Assembly (NCBI GenBank): GCA_029945625.1
Contig: JAQSCW010000010.1
Span: forward strand, 124,001 to 188,000
Reading direction: 5' to 3'
DNA: 64,000 bases
Source: a bacterium
GTDB taxonomy: Bacteria > Bacteroidota > Bacteroidia > B-17B0 > Aurantibacillaceae
Shown here: one piece after another, positions 18,307 through 25,175 of the stretch
How the letters are laid out: every line of letters starts with the position of its first letter
How positions within the stretch are numbered: the first letter of the stretch is position 1
Position numbers and translations under genes: made by a program
The notes under the pieces: model-generated
What the model was told of the DNA's origin: nothing
What the model saw: only the letters and a program-made list of their open reading frames with translations
The model's database searches: none

Positions 18307-19049
18307 CGCAAAGCCGAATTTAAAACATATTCTCCAAGTTTGTTCACCGAAATAAGAGGTAAACGGTGATTCGTTTCAAAATACTCAAATGCGGGTTGCA
18401 AGGTTTTCCAAAACTGTATTGTTTCAGCATTCGCCGGGGCAAAATCGGCGGTAAACTTAAATGGAAAAATATAGACCGGGATGGCACAACCTTGATTTTT
18501 GGCTTCCACAGCCAAAACATAGAGCTCTTCAATTGGATCATCCTGAATAGGAATGCAGCCAATGGTCACACAATTGCCATGGATCATTATATCACCTCCC
18601 GGATTTTTGCCTTTCGCGTTTAAAATATCGCTTTTGTTGGGATAACTCACTTTTAAGGCGAGGTGATAATTGCTGAAGGGCTGAAACACGGCTATGTCAT
18701 AAAATCCTTCAGGTACCTGATAATCGCCTTGCCGGCGTTTGGGGCCTAAAACGCCGCTTCTTGAGCAAATAGCAAAGCTCTTAAGTAATCCATAGTCCTT
18801 GTCCCGGTGTCTCTTGCCCCAAGCTTCCAGAACCCCTTCCTTCTTAAATATTCTTAGGAACAAATCGAGTTCACCTTCGGGAATGCCTTTTGTTTCAAGA
18901 AGGTGTTTTAGCCCCGGCCACTTTTGCTGATAGGCTACTTTTACTCGCGAGTTCTTGAGTTGCGCATTCTTAAAGGAGGAAGTCTGAAAAGAAAACAAAC
19001 CCAGCACAAAAGCTAACAAGGCAGTATTGATAATCTTCCCGGTCCTCAT
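18303..19049 (-). CDS. L,D-transpeptidase family protein (YafK-like)
   Basis: A 248-residue exported protein with an N-terminal hydrophobic signal. The YkuD/L,D-transpeptidase catalytic signature is HGNCVTIGCIPIQDD near residues 150-165, with the catalytic Cys in T-x-G-C-I. The upstream part (LFLRIFKKEGVLEAWGK, YGLLKSFAICSRSGVLGPKR) is the YafK/ErfK-like substrate platform. Such enzymes form 3-3 cross-links or attach or detach proteins from peptidoglycan; E. coli YafK itself is a hydrolase releasing Lpp, so either reaction is possible. It is translationally coupled (4-nt overlap) to the downstream DUF4296 lipoprotein. Confidence 0.88.
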   Translation of the reverse strand: MRTGKIINTALLAFVLGLFSFQTSSFKNAQLKNSRVKVAYQQKWPGLKHLLETKGIPEGELDLFLRIFKKEGVLEAWGKRHRDKDYGLLKSFAICSRSGVLGPKRRQGDYQVPEGFYDIAVFQPFSNYHLALKVSYPNKSDILNAKGKNPGGDIMIHGNCVTIGCIPIQDDPIEELYVLAVEAKNQGCAIPVYIFPFKFTADFAPANAETIQFWKTLQPAFEYFETNHRLPLISVNKLGEYVLNSALR

Positions 19050-19071
19050 CGCCTAGAATTTCTAAATTGTT

Positions 19072-19079
19072 TAATTTTG
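19072..19079 (+). promoter_or_regulatory. Candidate -7 element for the divIC-like gene
   Basis: TAATTTTG matches TAnnTTTG and lies 34 nt before the ATG at 19113. A good -33 element is not obvious. Confidence 0.3.
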
Positions 19080-19112
19080 AAAAATTGCCACTACTAAAAG
19101 TACGGTGTTTAT

Positions 19113-19388
19113 ATGAAGATCATCAAAAATAAATATTTTTTAACGCTGGTGGGTCTGGTGGTATGGCTTACTTTTTTTGACAAGAACGATGTGTTCACGC
19201 AATACGAACTAATTCAGAAATGCCATAAATTGGACAAGGATAAAGATTATTACCAATCTGAAATAGAAAGTAACAAAACAAATTTGGAAGAATTGAGGAC
19301 CAATAAAAAAAGCCTTGAGACCTTTTCGAGAGAAAAGTATTTGATGAAAAAAGAAAACGAAGACGTTTATGTCTTCGTTGCAAAATAG
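19113..19388 (+). CDS. Septum formation initiator family protein (FtsB/DivIC-like)
   Basis: A 91-residue bitopic protein. It has a short cytoplasmic N-terminus, one transmembrane helix (about residues 8-22, FLTLVGLVVWLTFF), the FD-K-N-D motif common to Bacteroidota FtsB/DivIC proteins, then a coiled coil (KLDKDKDYYQSEIESNKTNL) and a C-terminal segment ending SREKYLMKKENEDVYVF. It is expected to join FtsL and FtsQ in the divisome. It stands alone and converges on the ferritin gene with a 1-nt gap. Confidence 0.88.
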   Translation: MKIIKNKYFLTLVGLVVWLTFFDKNDVFTQYELIQKCHKLDKDKDYYQSEIESNKTNLEELRTNKKSLETFSREKYLMKKENEDVYVFVAK

Positions 19389-19389
19389 A

Positions 19390-19920
19390 TTATTGCGGTT
19401 TCTTTTTTGCCTGTTCGTTGGCAGCCGCCTCATTACTCATTGTTTCAAGGTCACGGTCGAAGAAGTACAATCCTCCCTTATCGCTGCCAATCAGCTTCAA
19501 CTTGTCAACAATTTGACGGGCTAATGCTTCTTCTTCAATTTGTTCGCTTACATACCATTGAAGAAAATTATGAGTGGTATAATCTTTCTCTTTTAAAGTG
19601 GCATCTACCAAATGGTTAATTTCTGCAGTCACCGACATTTCGTGTTTAAGAATTTCTTCAAACACTGCTTTTACCGACTTAAACGTCACCGGCGGCTGTT
19701 TTAAAGTTGGCACCACACCGTGTCCCCCGCGTTCGTTTACAAATTTGATCAGCTTTAACATGTGTAAACGTTCTTCGTCGGAGTGATGGTAGAGGAATGC
19801 TGACACACCGTTGAGGCCTTGAGTTTCGGCCCAGCTGGCCATAGCGAGATAATATTGAGAAGAAAAACCTTCCAGTTCTATTTGTTTGTTGAGCGACTTA
19901 CTTAGTTGTGGTGATAACAT
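19390..19920 (-). CDS. Ferritin (bacterial non-haem, FtnA-like)
   Basis: A 176-residue four-helix-bundle ferritin. It begins MLSPQLSKSLNKQIELEGFS, with ferroxidase ligands visible as E17, the SSQYYLAMASWAE helix, and the E-x-x-H pair in HHSDEERLHML; a further helix reads QWYVSEQIEEEALARQI. The C-terminal 20 residues are a polar tail ending AKKKPQ. It stores iron as ferrihydrite in a 24-mer and detoxifies Fe(II). The frame extends upstream into the DsbD gene, but ATG 19920 matches the family start. It is 31 nt downstream of the dsbD stop. Confidence 0.95.
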   Translation of the reverse strand: MLSPQLSKSLNKQIELEGFSSQYYLAMASWAETQGLNGVSAFLYHHSDEERLHMLKLIKFVNERGGHGVVPTLKQPPVTFKSVKAVFEEILKHEMSVTAEINHLVDATLKEKDYTTHNFLQWYVSEQIEEEALARQIVDKLKLIGSDKGGLYFFDRDLETMSNEAAANEQAKKKPQ

Positions 19921-19951
19921 ACCTGAATTTTTTTTGTAAATATAAGAATTT

Positions 19952-22048
19952 CTAGGGCTTTTTATTTTTGAATGTGTTGATTCCTTCATCCATCCATTTG
20001 CCGTAAGCCGCAATGTCGGGATCATATCCTCTTACCCCGCTTAGTGGTTTTTCGTTGTGGTCGAGCAGCACATAAAGAGGTTGAGTGCTTTGACCATACA
20101 GTTTCTCTTCCATGTATTTGAACTTATCACCAATATCGGTGATTTCCCGTTCTTTTCCATACCACACCACCTTCATGTAATCCTCAGGAGCCAACGAACG
20201 TTTATCGTCAACATACAATGACACGAGAACTACTTCATTATTCAGTCGTTTTGTAATTTCCTGATCAGTCCAAACATTATCTTCTGTTTTCCGGCAATTG
20301 GCACAAGCGTGACCCGTAAAGTCTACCATTAAAGGTTTCCCAACTTTTTTGGCGTAAGCTAGCGCGTTTTTATAATCGTTCTTAAAGTGCACGATGCCAT
20401 TTTTGTTTACCTCCATAAACTTTCCAAACTCCGCGTCTGAGTTCAATGCTGAATTTGTTGAACCGGAGGAATTGCTAGAACCGCCGAAGCCGTGAGGGGA
20501 TTCAGAATACTCCGTAGGCGGGAGAATACCACTAAAGAGTTTAAGCGGTGCGCCCCATAAACCCGGAATTAAATAAAAAGTGATGGAGAAAGAAATGATG
20601 GCAAAAAATAATCGCGTTACCGACAGGTGTTTTAAGTCACTGTCGTGAGCGGTTTTAAAGGCTCCTAACAAATAGAGAGACTGCAATCCAAAAATAACGA
20701 CCCAAAGCGTGATAAACACTTCACGGGTGAGAATGCCCGCTTCATACACCAGGTCGGCATTCGATGCAAATTTAAGCGCTAAAGCAAGTTCCAGAAAACC
20801 CAACACTACTTTAACTGAGTTTAACCAGCCGCCCGATTTTGGCAAAGAATTGAGCCAGCCCGGGAAGGCGGCAAATAGTCCAAATGGCAACGCCAGGGCG
20901 AGTGAAAAGCCGAACATACCCCAGAAAGGTCCCGCAATTCCACCTCCTGCGGCAGCCTCCACTAGAAGGGTACCAATAATAGGACCAGTACAGCTAAACG
21001 AAACGAGCGCAAGCGTAAAAGCCATAAAGAAAATCCCAATCAATCCACCCTGATCAGATTTGGAATCCATCTTATTTACAAATGAGCTGGGAAGGACAAT
21101 TTCGAAGGCCCCCAAAAAGGAAATCGCGAAAACCAACAGCAAAAGAAAGAAAGCAAGGTTAAACCAAACATTGGTAGATAAGCTATGTAAGGCCCCCGCG
21201 CCAAAAACAAGCGTGACACCCAATCCTAATCCAACATATAATAGAATGAGAAACACGGCGTAGATCACGGCGTTTTTAAGACCTTGTTTTTTGGTTTTAG
21301 ATTGTTTGGTGAAAAAACTTACATTCATGGGAATCATTGGGAACACGCAAGGGGTGAGCAGGGCCGCGAATCCACCCACAAAGCCCGCCAAAAAAATGGC
21401 CCACCAACTCATGTGTGAATTAGCTTCGGTAGAAGTTTGTTCAGAAGATGGAGACGCTTCGGAACTTTTTTGTACAGGTTCTCCTTTTACAACTTCAGGT
21501 TTAGCGCTCGCTGCTTTTACAATGGCATCGGTATCACACACACATACATTGCTGGAAGTGTTCATGCCAAAGGTGGCGTTGTCGCCGGGGCAGGAGGCGG
21601 AGCCCTGAAGTTCAAATACAAAGGGATCGGCAGGAGGAAACACACATTTTTCTTCGGTGCAGGCCTGCGATTCGTAAGTGCCCTTGATCTTTACGAGAGA
21701 AGAGGCGTGTAATTTCACCCTTTGGATAAAGGTGGCCGATTTGGAGTGAAAGGCGACATTTATTTCAAATACTTTGTCAAATTCTTTGGTGGGTGCGCTT
21801 TCTTTCATAGCGCCTACCAATTCGTAATCTTTTGATTTCTTAAAAATAAAGGCAGTAGGATTGGGCCCGTCTTCTCCACCCCTAATCACCGAATAAATAT
21901 GCCATGGCGCTTCAATGGTGGCTTTAAAAATCAAATCGTACTCACAATCGGTGATCTTTTTTGTTTCAAACGTCCAACTCGCAGGGTTTTGTTGGGAAAA
22001 AAGGTGGAAGCCCAAAAAAATAAATAGCAGAAGTGTCTTTTTCATCAT
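19952..22048 (-). CDS. Thiol:disulfide interchange protein DsbD-like reductase
   Basis: A 698-residue protein. It has a signal peptide; a periplasmic DsbD-alpha domain (residues ~22-150; redox pair in QACTEEKC); and a low-complexity linker. The CcdA-like eight-helix membrane domain has TPCVFPMIPMNVSFF and FSCTGPIIGTLL, each with one conserved Cys. The C-terminal thioredoxin-like gamma domain carries GHACANCRKTED (CxxC) near 580. It passes electrons from cytoplasmic thioredoxin to periplasmic substrates such as mis-oxidised proteins or cytochrome maturation factors. Immediately upstream on the same strand is a stand-alone copy of the alpha domain. Confidence 0.93.
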   Translation of the reverse strand: MMKKTLLLFIFLGFHLFSQQNPASWTFETKKITDCEYDLIFKATIEAPWHIYSVIRGGEDGPNPTAFIFKKSKDYELVGAMKESAPTKEFDKVFEINVAFHSKSATFIQRVKLHASSLVKIKGTYESQACTEEKCVFPPADPFVFELQGSASCPGDNATFGMNTSSNVCVCDTDAIVKAASAKPEVVKGEPVQKSSEASPSSEQTSTEANSHMSWWAIFLAGFVGGFAALLTPCVFPMIPMNVSFFTKQSKTKKQGLKNAVIYAVFLILLYVGLGLGVTLVFGAGALHSLSTNVWFNLAFFLLLLVFAISFLGAFEIVLPSSFVNKMDSKSDQGGLIGIFFMAFTLALVSFSCTGPIIGTLLVEAAAGGGIAGPFWGMFGFSLALALPFGLFAAFPGWLNSLPKSGGWLNSVKVVLGFLELALALKFASNADLVYEAGILTREVFITLWVVIFGLQSLYLLGAFKTAHDSDLKHLSVTRLFFAIISFSITFYLIPGLWGAPLKLFSGILPPTEYSESPHGFGGSSNSSGSTNSALNSDAEFGKFMEVNKNGIVHFKNDYKNALAYAKKVGKPLMVDFTGHACANCRKTEDNVWTDQEITKRLNNEVVLVSLYVDDKRSLAPEDYMKVVWYGKEREITDIGDKFKYMEEKLYGQSTQPLYVLLDHNEKPLSGVRGYDPDIAAYGKWMDEGINTFKNKKP

Positions 22049-22084
22049 GTAGAAAGCCTGAGTGGTAAATTTACTATTATTTCT

Positions 22085-22534
22085 TTATTGAATTTTAACC
22101 GGGAGTTCTATTGTTTTCGGAGGAAGACACATCATGTCATTACAAGTCATGTATTCGAGCTTTACTGCTACTATAAAACCCGGTTTCCCGGTTAATTTGA
22201 TCTTTTGTCTGAATTCAGCGACATCTTTAAACACAAAAATCTTAGCCTCAAAGGCCGGGACAAATTCTTCGTGGGCTTCTGTTTCTTCTGTTTTTCCCAC
22301 TAATTGATAGGATCGCGAGGGTGTAAACGTAAAAGAGGTGGGAATTGGTCCCGCATCAGTTGGGCGCTGCGAGTACATGTGCCAATTTTTATCGATTGCG
22401 GCATAAAAAATTAGTTCCCCTTCTGAAGCGGAAATTGCGGTGTAGCGCGCTTTCCAGGTAACGGGGTTTTGAACTTGAGCCGGAAGGCAAAAATTGGCGC
22501 TTAAAAATAGGAGGAACGTGAGGGTGTTTTTCAT
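22085..22534 (-). CDS. Stand-alone DsbD-alpha-like periplasmic protein
   Basis: A 149-residue exported protein with a signal peptide. Its body parallels the N-terminal domain of the adjacent DsbD: NPVTWKARY against NPASWTFET, the NWHMYSQ / PWHIYSV segment, the PTSFTF / PTAFIF segment, and a terminal Cys pair CNDMMCLPPKTIEL against CTEEKCVFPPAD. It therefore looks like a duplicated, freestanding DsbD-alpha (DsbC-type interchange) module that could be reduced by the DsbD membrane unit and then act on a distinct substrate. It lies 36 nt upstream of dsbD, in the same direction, very probably in one operon. Confidence 0.88.
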   Translation of the reverse strand: MKNTLTFLLFLSANFCLPAQVQNPVTWKARYTAISASEGELIFYAAIDKNWHMYSQRPTDAGPIPTSFTFTPSRSYQLVGKTEETEAHEEFVPAFEAKIFVFKDVAEFRQKIKLTGKPGFIVAVKLEYMTCNDMMCLPPKTIELPVKIQ

Positions 22535-22606
22535 GCTTTAGGATATTAGATACTAAAGTTGAAACTATTATTTGAGCTCTACAAAGTCCTAAACATAGTT
22601 TAACAA

Positions 22607-24562
22607 TTACTGACCAAGCTCAGGGAGGCGTCGAAAAATAATTTTGAGATCATTTTCCACTTGATAGTCCTTAGAATAGTTTAACAAGATTTTGTTTTTG
22701 CGTTCTTCGTTGCTTGCCCCGGGGGCGTCCGCAGGACTCAATACCGAAGGCCGCAGGGAAGGAAGGTCTTTTCTTGGAGATTTACCGTACCCTACCCAGG
22801 AATAAACACCAAAAAGAACTTTAAAGATATTGGCGATAAAATTTGCCTTATGATCCTGAAACCAAATAAAGATCCAAAAGAAGGCCAAGAGAAAGAGACT
22901 TACTACTATATCAACGAGTCGTTTGTTTCTTTTGTTTTCGGGACGGCCAACGTTGTTTATATCGATCACATAAAGGTCGCCGGCCGTATCAATGCTGTTG
23001 CTCCCAATAATTGAAAGGCTCTCGGGAGGAGCTATTTTAAATTCCACTCCTTTTGTAACAAGGGTAATCATTTGATCAATTATTTCGCCAGAGGAAATAT
23101 CGCGGGCACAAAAAATTATTTCGTTCAATTCATGCACATCAATCACTTCATTAATTTGTTCGAAACGACCAATATACGAGAGGTTTGCGCTGCCATTTTT
23201 TTCGTTGCTCACAAAACCAATGTATTCGTATTTTACGTGAGTGCTGCTGAGGAGTGCATTTACGCGTTCAAATTCCGCTTCACTTCCTATCACGCCAATT
23301 CGTGCGTTAGCTTTGTGTCCGAAAAGCCTAAATCGTTTTATCTTTAGACCGTTGTACACCAGCCGTGTGGCGAGAAACAGCATTAAGGTATAACCGGAAC
23401 CGATGAGAATAAGAGCTCTTGAGAACCGATAATATTCGGGCAGCAAAGAATAAACAATCAAAATAAAAGCTGATCCGGCTAAAACACCCCGTGAAATTTT
23501 TCTTAAGCTGGTGGGAGTATCGTAGCCGCCACTAAAGTACACGAAGCACATCCAAACAAGGGTGTACAGGGGAAAAAAGAGCCCAATGATCTCTTTCGAA
23601 TAGAAATTCGGATACAGCTTAAATTTTATTTCATAAACATCTTTGCAAAAATAGAGCCCGGCTAAAATCAATACAAAATCGATGGCGGGAAAAAACAGAG
23701 TCTTCATGAAACGCACCAAAATAGCTACGCTGGCCCGAAGATAAATGGCAAGGTGGATTAGTAAATTAAAGAGTCTCGCGTTTTTTTGGCTGAAATGTTT
23801 TTTGGCAAAAATGGCCATGGCCTTATAAAAAACAATCACATAGTTGACACTACTTTTTTTGGTGCTCTCACCTTTGTAATGAATGATGCTGCTCCCTGCA
23901 AAATAATAGTTTTTATATCCGGCCTGCGTAATGCGGTACGAAAGATCGATGTCTTCGCCGTACATAAAAAAGGTCTCATCCAGCAAACCAATTTTATCGA
24001 GCGTCTCTTTTCGAATGAGCATAAAGGCGCCGCTCAGCACATCCACCTCATGATTAGCGTTTTTGTTGAGGTAGGTCAGGTGGTATTGGCCAAATTTTTT
24101 AGATGCAGGAAACAGTTTTGCCAGACCGAAGATCTTGTAAAATGCCACTTCGGGGGTGGGTAAACCTCGTTTACTTTCCGGTAAAAAGGCTCCTTTTCCA
24201 TCCAGCATTTTGATGCCGAGTCCGCCCGCATCGGGATGGCTGTCCATAAACGCGAGCGTTTGACTAAATGTGTCTTCCTGAACAACTGTATCGGGATTTA
24301 ATAACAGGACATATTTACCCGTAGCCAGTCGAATGGCCTGATTATTGGCTCTGGAGAAGCCGAGATTTTGATTATTTGAAATAATTTTTACTTGAGCAAA
24401 TTTCTCCCGAAGCAGAGCCAGTGAGCCATCAACAGAATTATTGTCTACTACAAACACTTCTGAATCAATGCCTTTAAGTGCCTTGAAAACCGAAAAAAGG
24501 CACTGTTCCAAAAAGTGCTTCACATTGTAATTAACTATGATTACCGAGAGTTTCAGGGGCAT
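22607..24562 (-). CDS. GT2 glycosyltransferase fused to a polyprenyl glycosylphosphotransferase-like module
   Basis: A 651-residue fusion. Residues 1 to ~250 are a GT2 (GT-A) domain: LSVIIVNYNVKHFLEQCL, the NPDTVVQED metal-binding region, and MYGEDIDLSYR. Then come about five hydrophobic helices (~280-400) and a Rossmann CoA-binding-like domain (ARIGVIGSEAEFERV, NEIIFCARDISSGEI) as in WbaP/PglC-type proteins. It ends with a shrunken remnant of the bacterial sugar transferase domain (ENKRNKRLVDIVVSLFLLAFFW). The catalytic DE and DELPQLWNV motifs expected there are absent, so only the GT2 part is likely active. It would act at the inner membrane in surface polysaccharide synthesis. Confidence 0.85.
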   Translation of the reverse strand: MPLKLSVIIVNYNVKHFLEQCLFSVFKALKGIDSEVFVVDNNSVDGSLALLREKFAQVKIISNNQNLGFSRANNQAIRLATGKYVLLLNPDTVVQEDTFSQTLAFMDSHPDAGGLGIKMLDGKGAFLPESKRGLPTPEVAFYKIFGLAKLFPASKKFGQYHLTYLNKNANHEVDVLSGAFMLIRKETLDKIGLLDETFFMYGEDIDLSYRITQAGYKNYYFAGSSIIHYKGESTKKSSVNYVIVFYKAMAIFAKKHFSQKNARLFNLLIHLAIYLRASVAILVRFMKTLFFPAIDFVLILAGLYFCKDVYEIKFKLYPNFYSKEIIGLFFPLYTLVWMCFVYFSGGYDTPTSLRKISRGVLAGSAFILIVYSLLPEYYRFSRALILIGSGYTLMLFLATRLVYNGLKIKRFRLFGHKANARIGVIGSEAEFERVNALLSSTHVKYEYIGFVSNEKNGSANLSYIGRFEQINEVIDVHELNEIIFCARDISSGEIIDQMITLVTKGVEFKIAPPESLSIIGSNSIDTAGDLYVIDINNVGRPENKRNKRLVDIVVSLFLLAFFWIFIWFQDHKANFIANIFKVLFGVYSWVGYGKSPRKDLPSLRPSVLSPADAPGASNEERKNKILLNYSKDYQVENDLKIIFRRLPELGQ

Positions 24563-24589
24563 TTAGCTGATTGGCTAAAATAATTATAA

Positions 24590-24619
24590 TTGTTAAGATA
24601 ATTTCTTTTTTTACCTTTG
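24590..24619 (+). promoter_or_regulatory. Promoter for tRNA-Arg
   Basis: TTG at 24590-24592, a 19-nt spacer, then TACCTTTG at 24612-24619: a very good match to the Bacteroidota housekeeping promoter (TTG-N19-TAnnTTTG). The tRNA begins 45 nt downstream. Confidence 0.6.
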
Positions 24620-24664
24620 CATACTTTAAAAAATAGCGGTAAAACGTCGTTTTTGAAGTGTAAT

Positions 24665-24738
24665 GGTCCCATAGCTCAGCTGGATAGAGCACCGGTTTTC
24701 TAAACCGGCGGTCCTTGGTTCGAATCCAAGTGGGGCTA
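24665..24738 (+). tRNA. tRNA-Arg (anticodon TCT)
   Basis: A 74-nt cloverleaf: D stem GCTC/GAGC, anticodon stem CCGGT/ACCGG with loop TTTCTAA (anticodon TCT, reading AGA), T stem CTTGG/CCAAG with loop TTCGAAT, and discriminator A. The acceptor stem GGTCCCA/TGGGGCT holds two G-U pairs (1-72 and 3-70), unusual for this tRNA. CCA is not encoded (ACA follows). A perfect terminator lies just downstream. Confidence 0.93.
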
Positions 24739-24754
24739 CAAGGAGAGCAAAATT

Positions 24755-24782
24755 GCGCCGCGTGAGCGGCGCTTTTATTTTT
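24755..24782 (+). terminator. Rho-independent terminator after tRNA-Arg
   Basis: Perfect 7-bp stem GCGCCGC/GCGGCGC with loop GTGA, followed by a T-rich tract. Confidence 0.88.
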
Positions 24783-24839
24783 GTGGCTGACGAATGTAAG
24801 CTTGCTTTCCATGAGGCGGGCACAAAAACAAAACCCTCT

Positions 24840-24975
24840 GAAAGATGGAATTTTGCTATTTCAACAGGAGACCTTCTTTGGATCAGCGCCAGCTAATCCA
24901 ATTCATCCCAAGCTCAACTAATACCAATTGTAACGAAAGAGGGCGTTTTGCTATTTCAAGAGGAGACCTTCTTTG
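24840..24975. repeat. Pair of ~41-nt direct repeats
   Basis: TTTTGCTATTTCAACAGG with its continuation at 24851-24880 recurs at 24946-24975 with one substitution (CAAC to CAAG). Similarity extends about 11 nt upstream (GAAAGA at 24840 and 24935). The copies start 95 nt apart. Two copies with unequal flanks do not make a CRISPR array. Confidence 0.7.
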
Positions 24976-25175
24976 CATGAACATTTGTTAATTCATTTGA
25001 GTTACATACAGGGAACAATCAAGATTCACATACTATATTCCGTAGTTTGTATTCCCAAAATCATTTGCTTTGGGGCGATCCAAAGAAACACTGAATTGCA
25101 TTTCCCGGGCCAAATCATCTCCAAGTTTTAGGTAGAATCACCCTCATTTCCTAACTTGCCAAATTCTTATTTCAC

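Larger units (their letters stand above)
24739..25175. other. Intergenic region after tRNA-Arg
   Basis: It holds the tRNA terminator (24755-24782) and a pair of ~41-nt direct repeats (24840-24880 and 24935-24975). I see no gene in the remaining sequence. Confidence 0.5.

Noticed and set aside
24840-24975. Possible CRISPR array (two similar 30-mers)
   Set aside because: Only two copies, the spacer-sized gap is 65 nt, similarity trails off irregularly and no cas genes are near.
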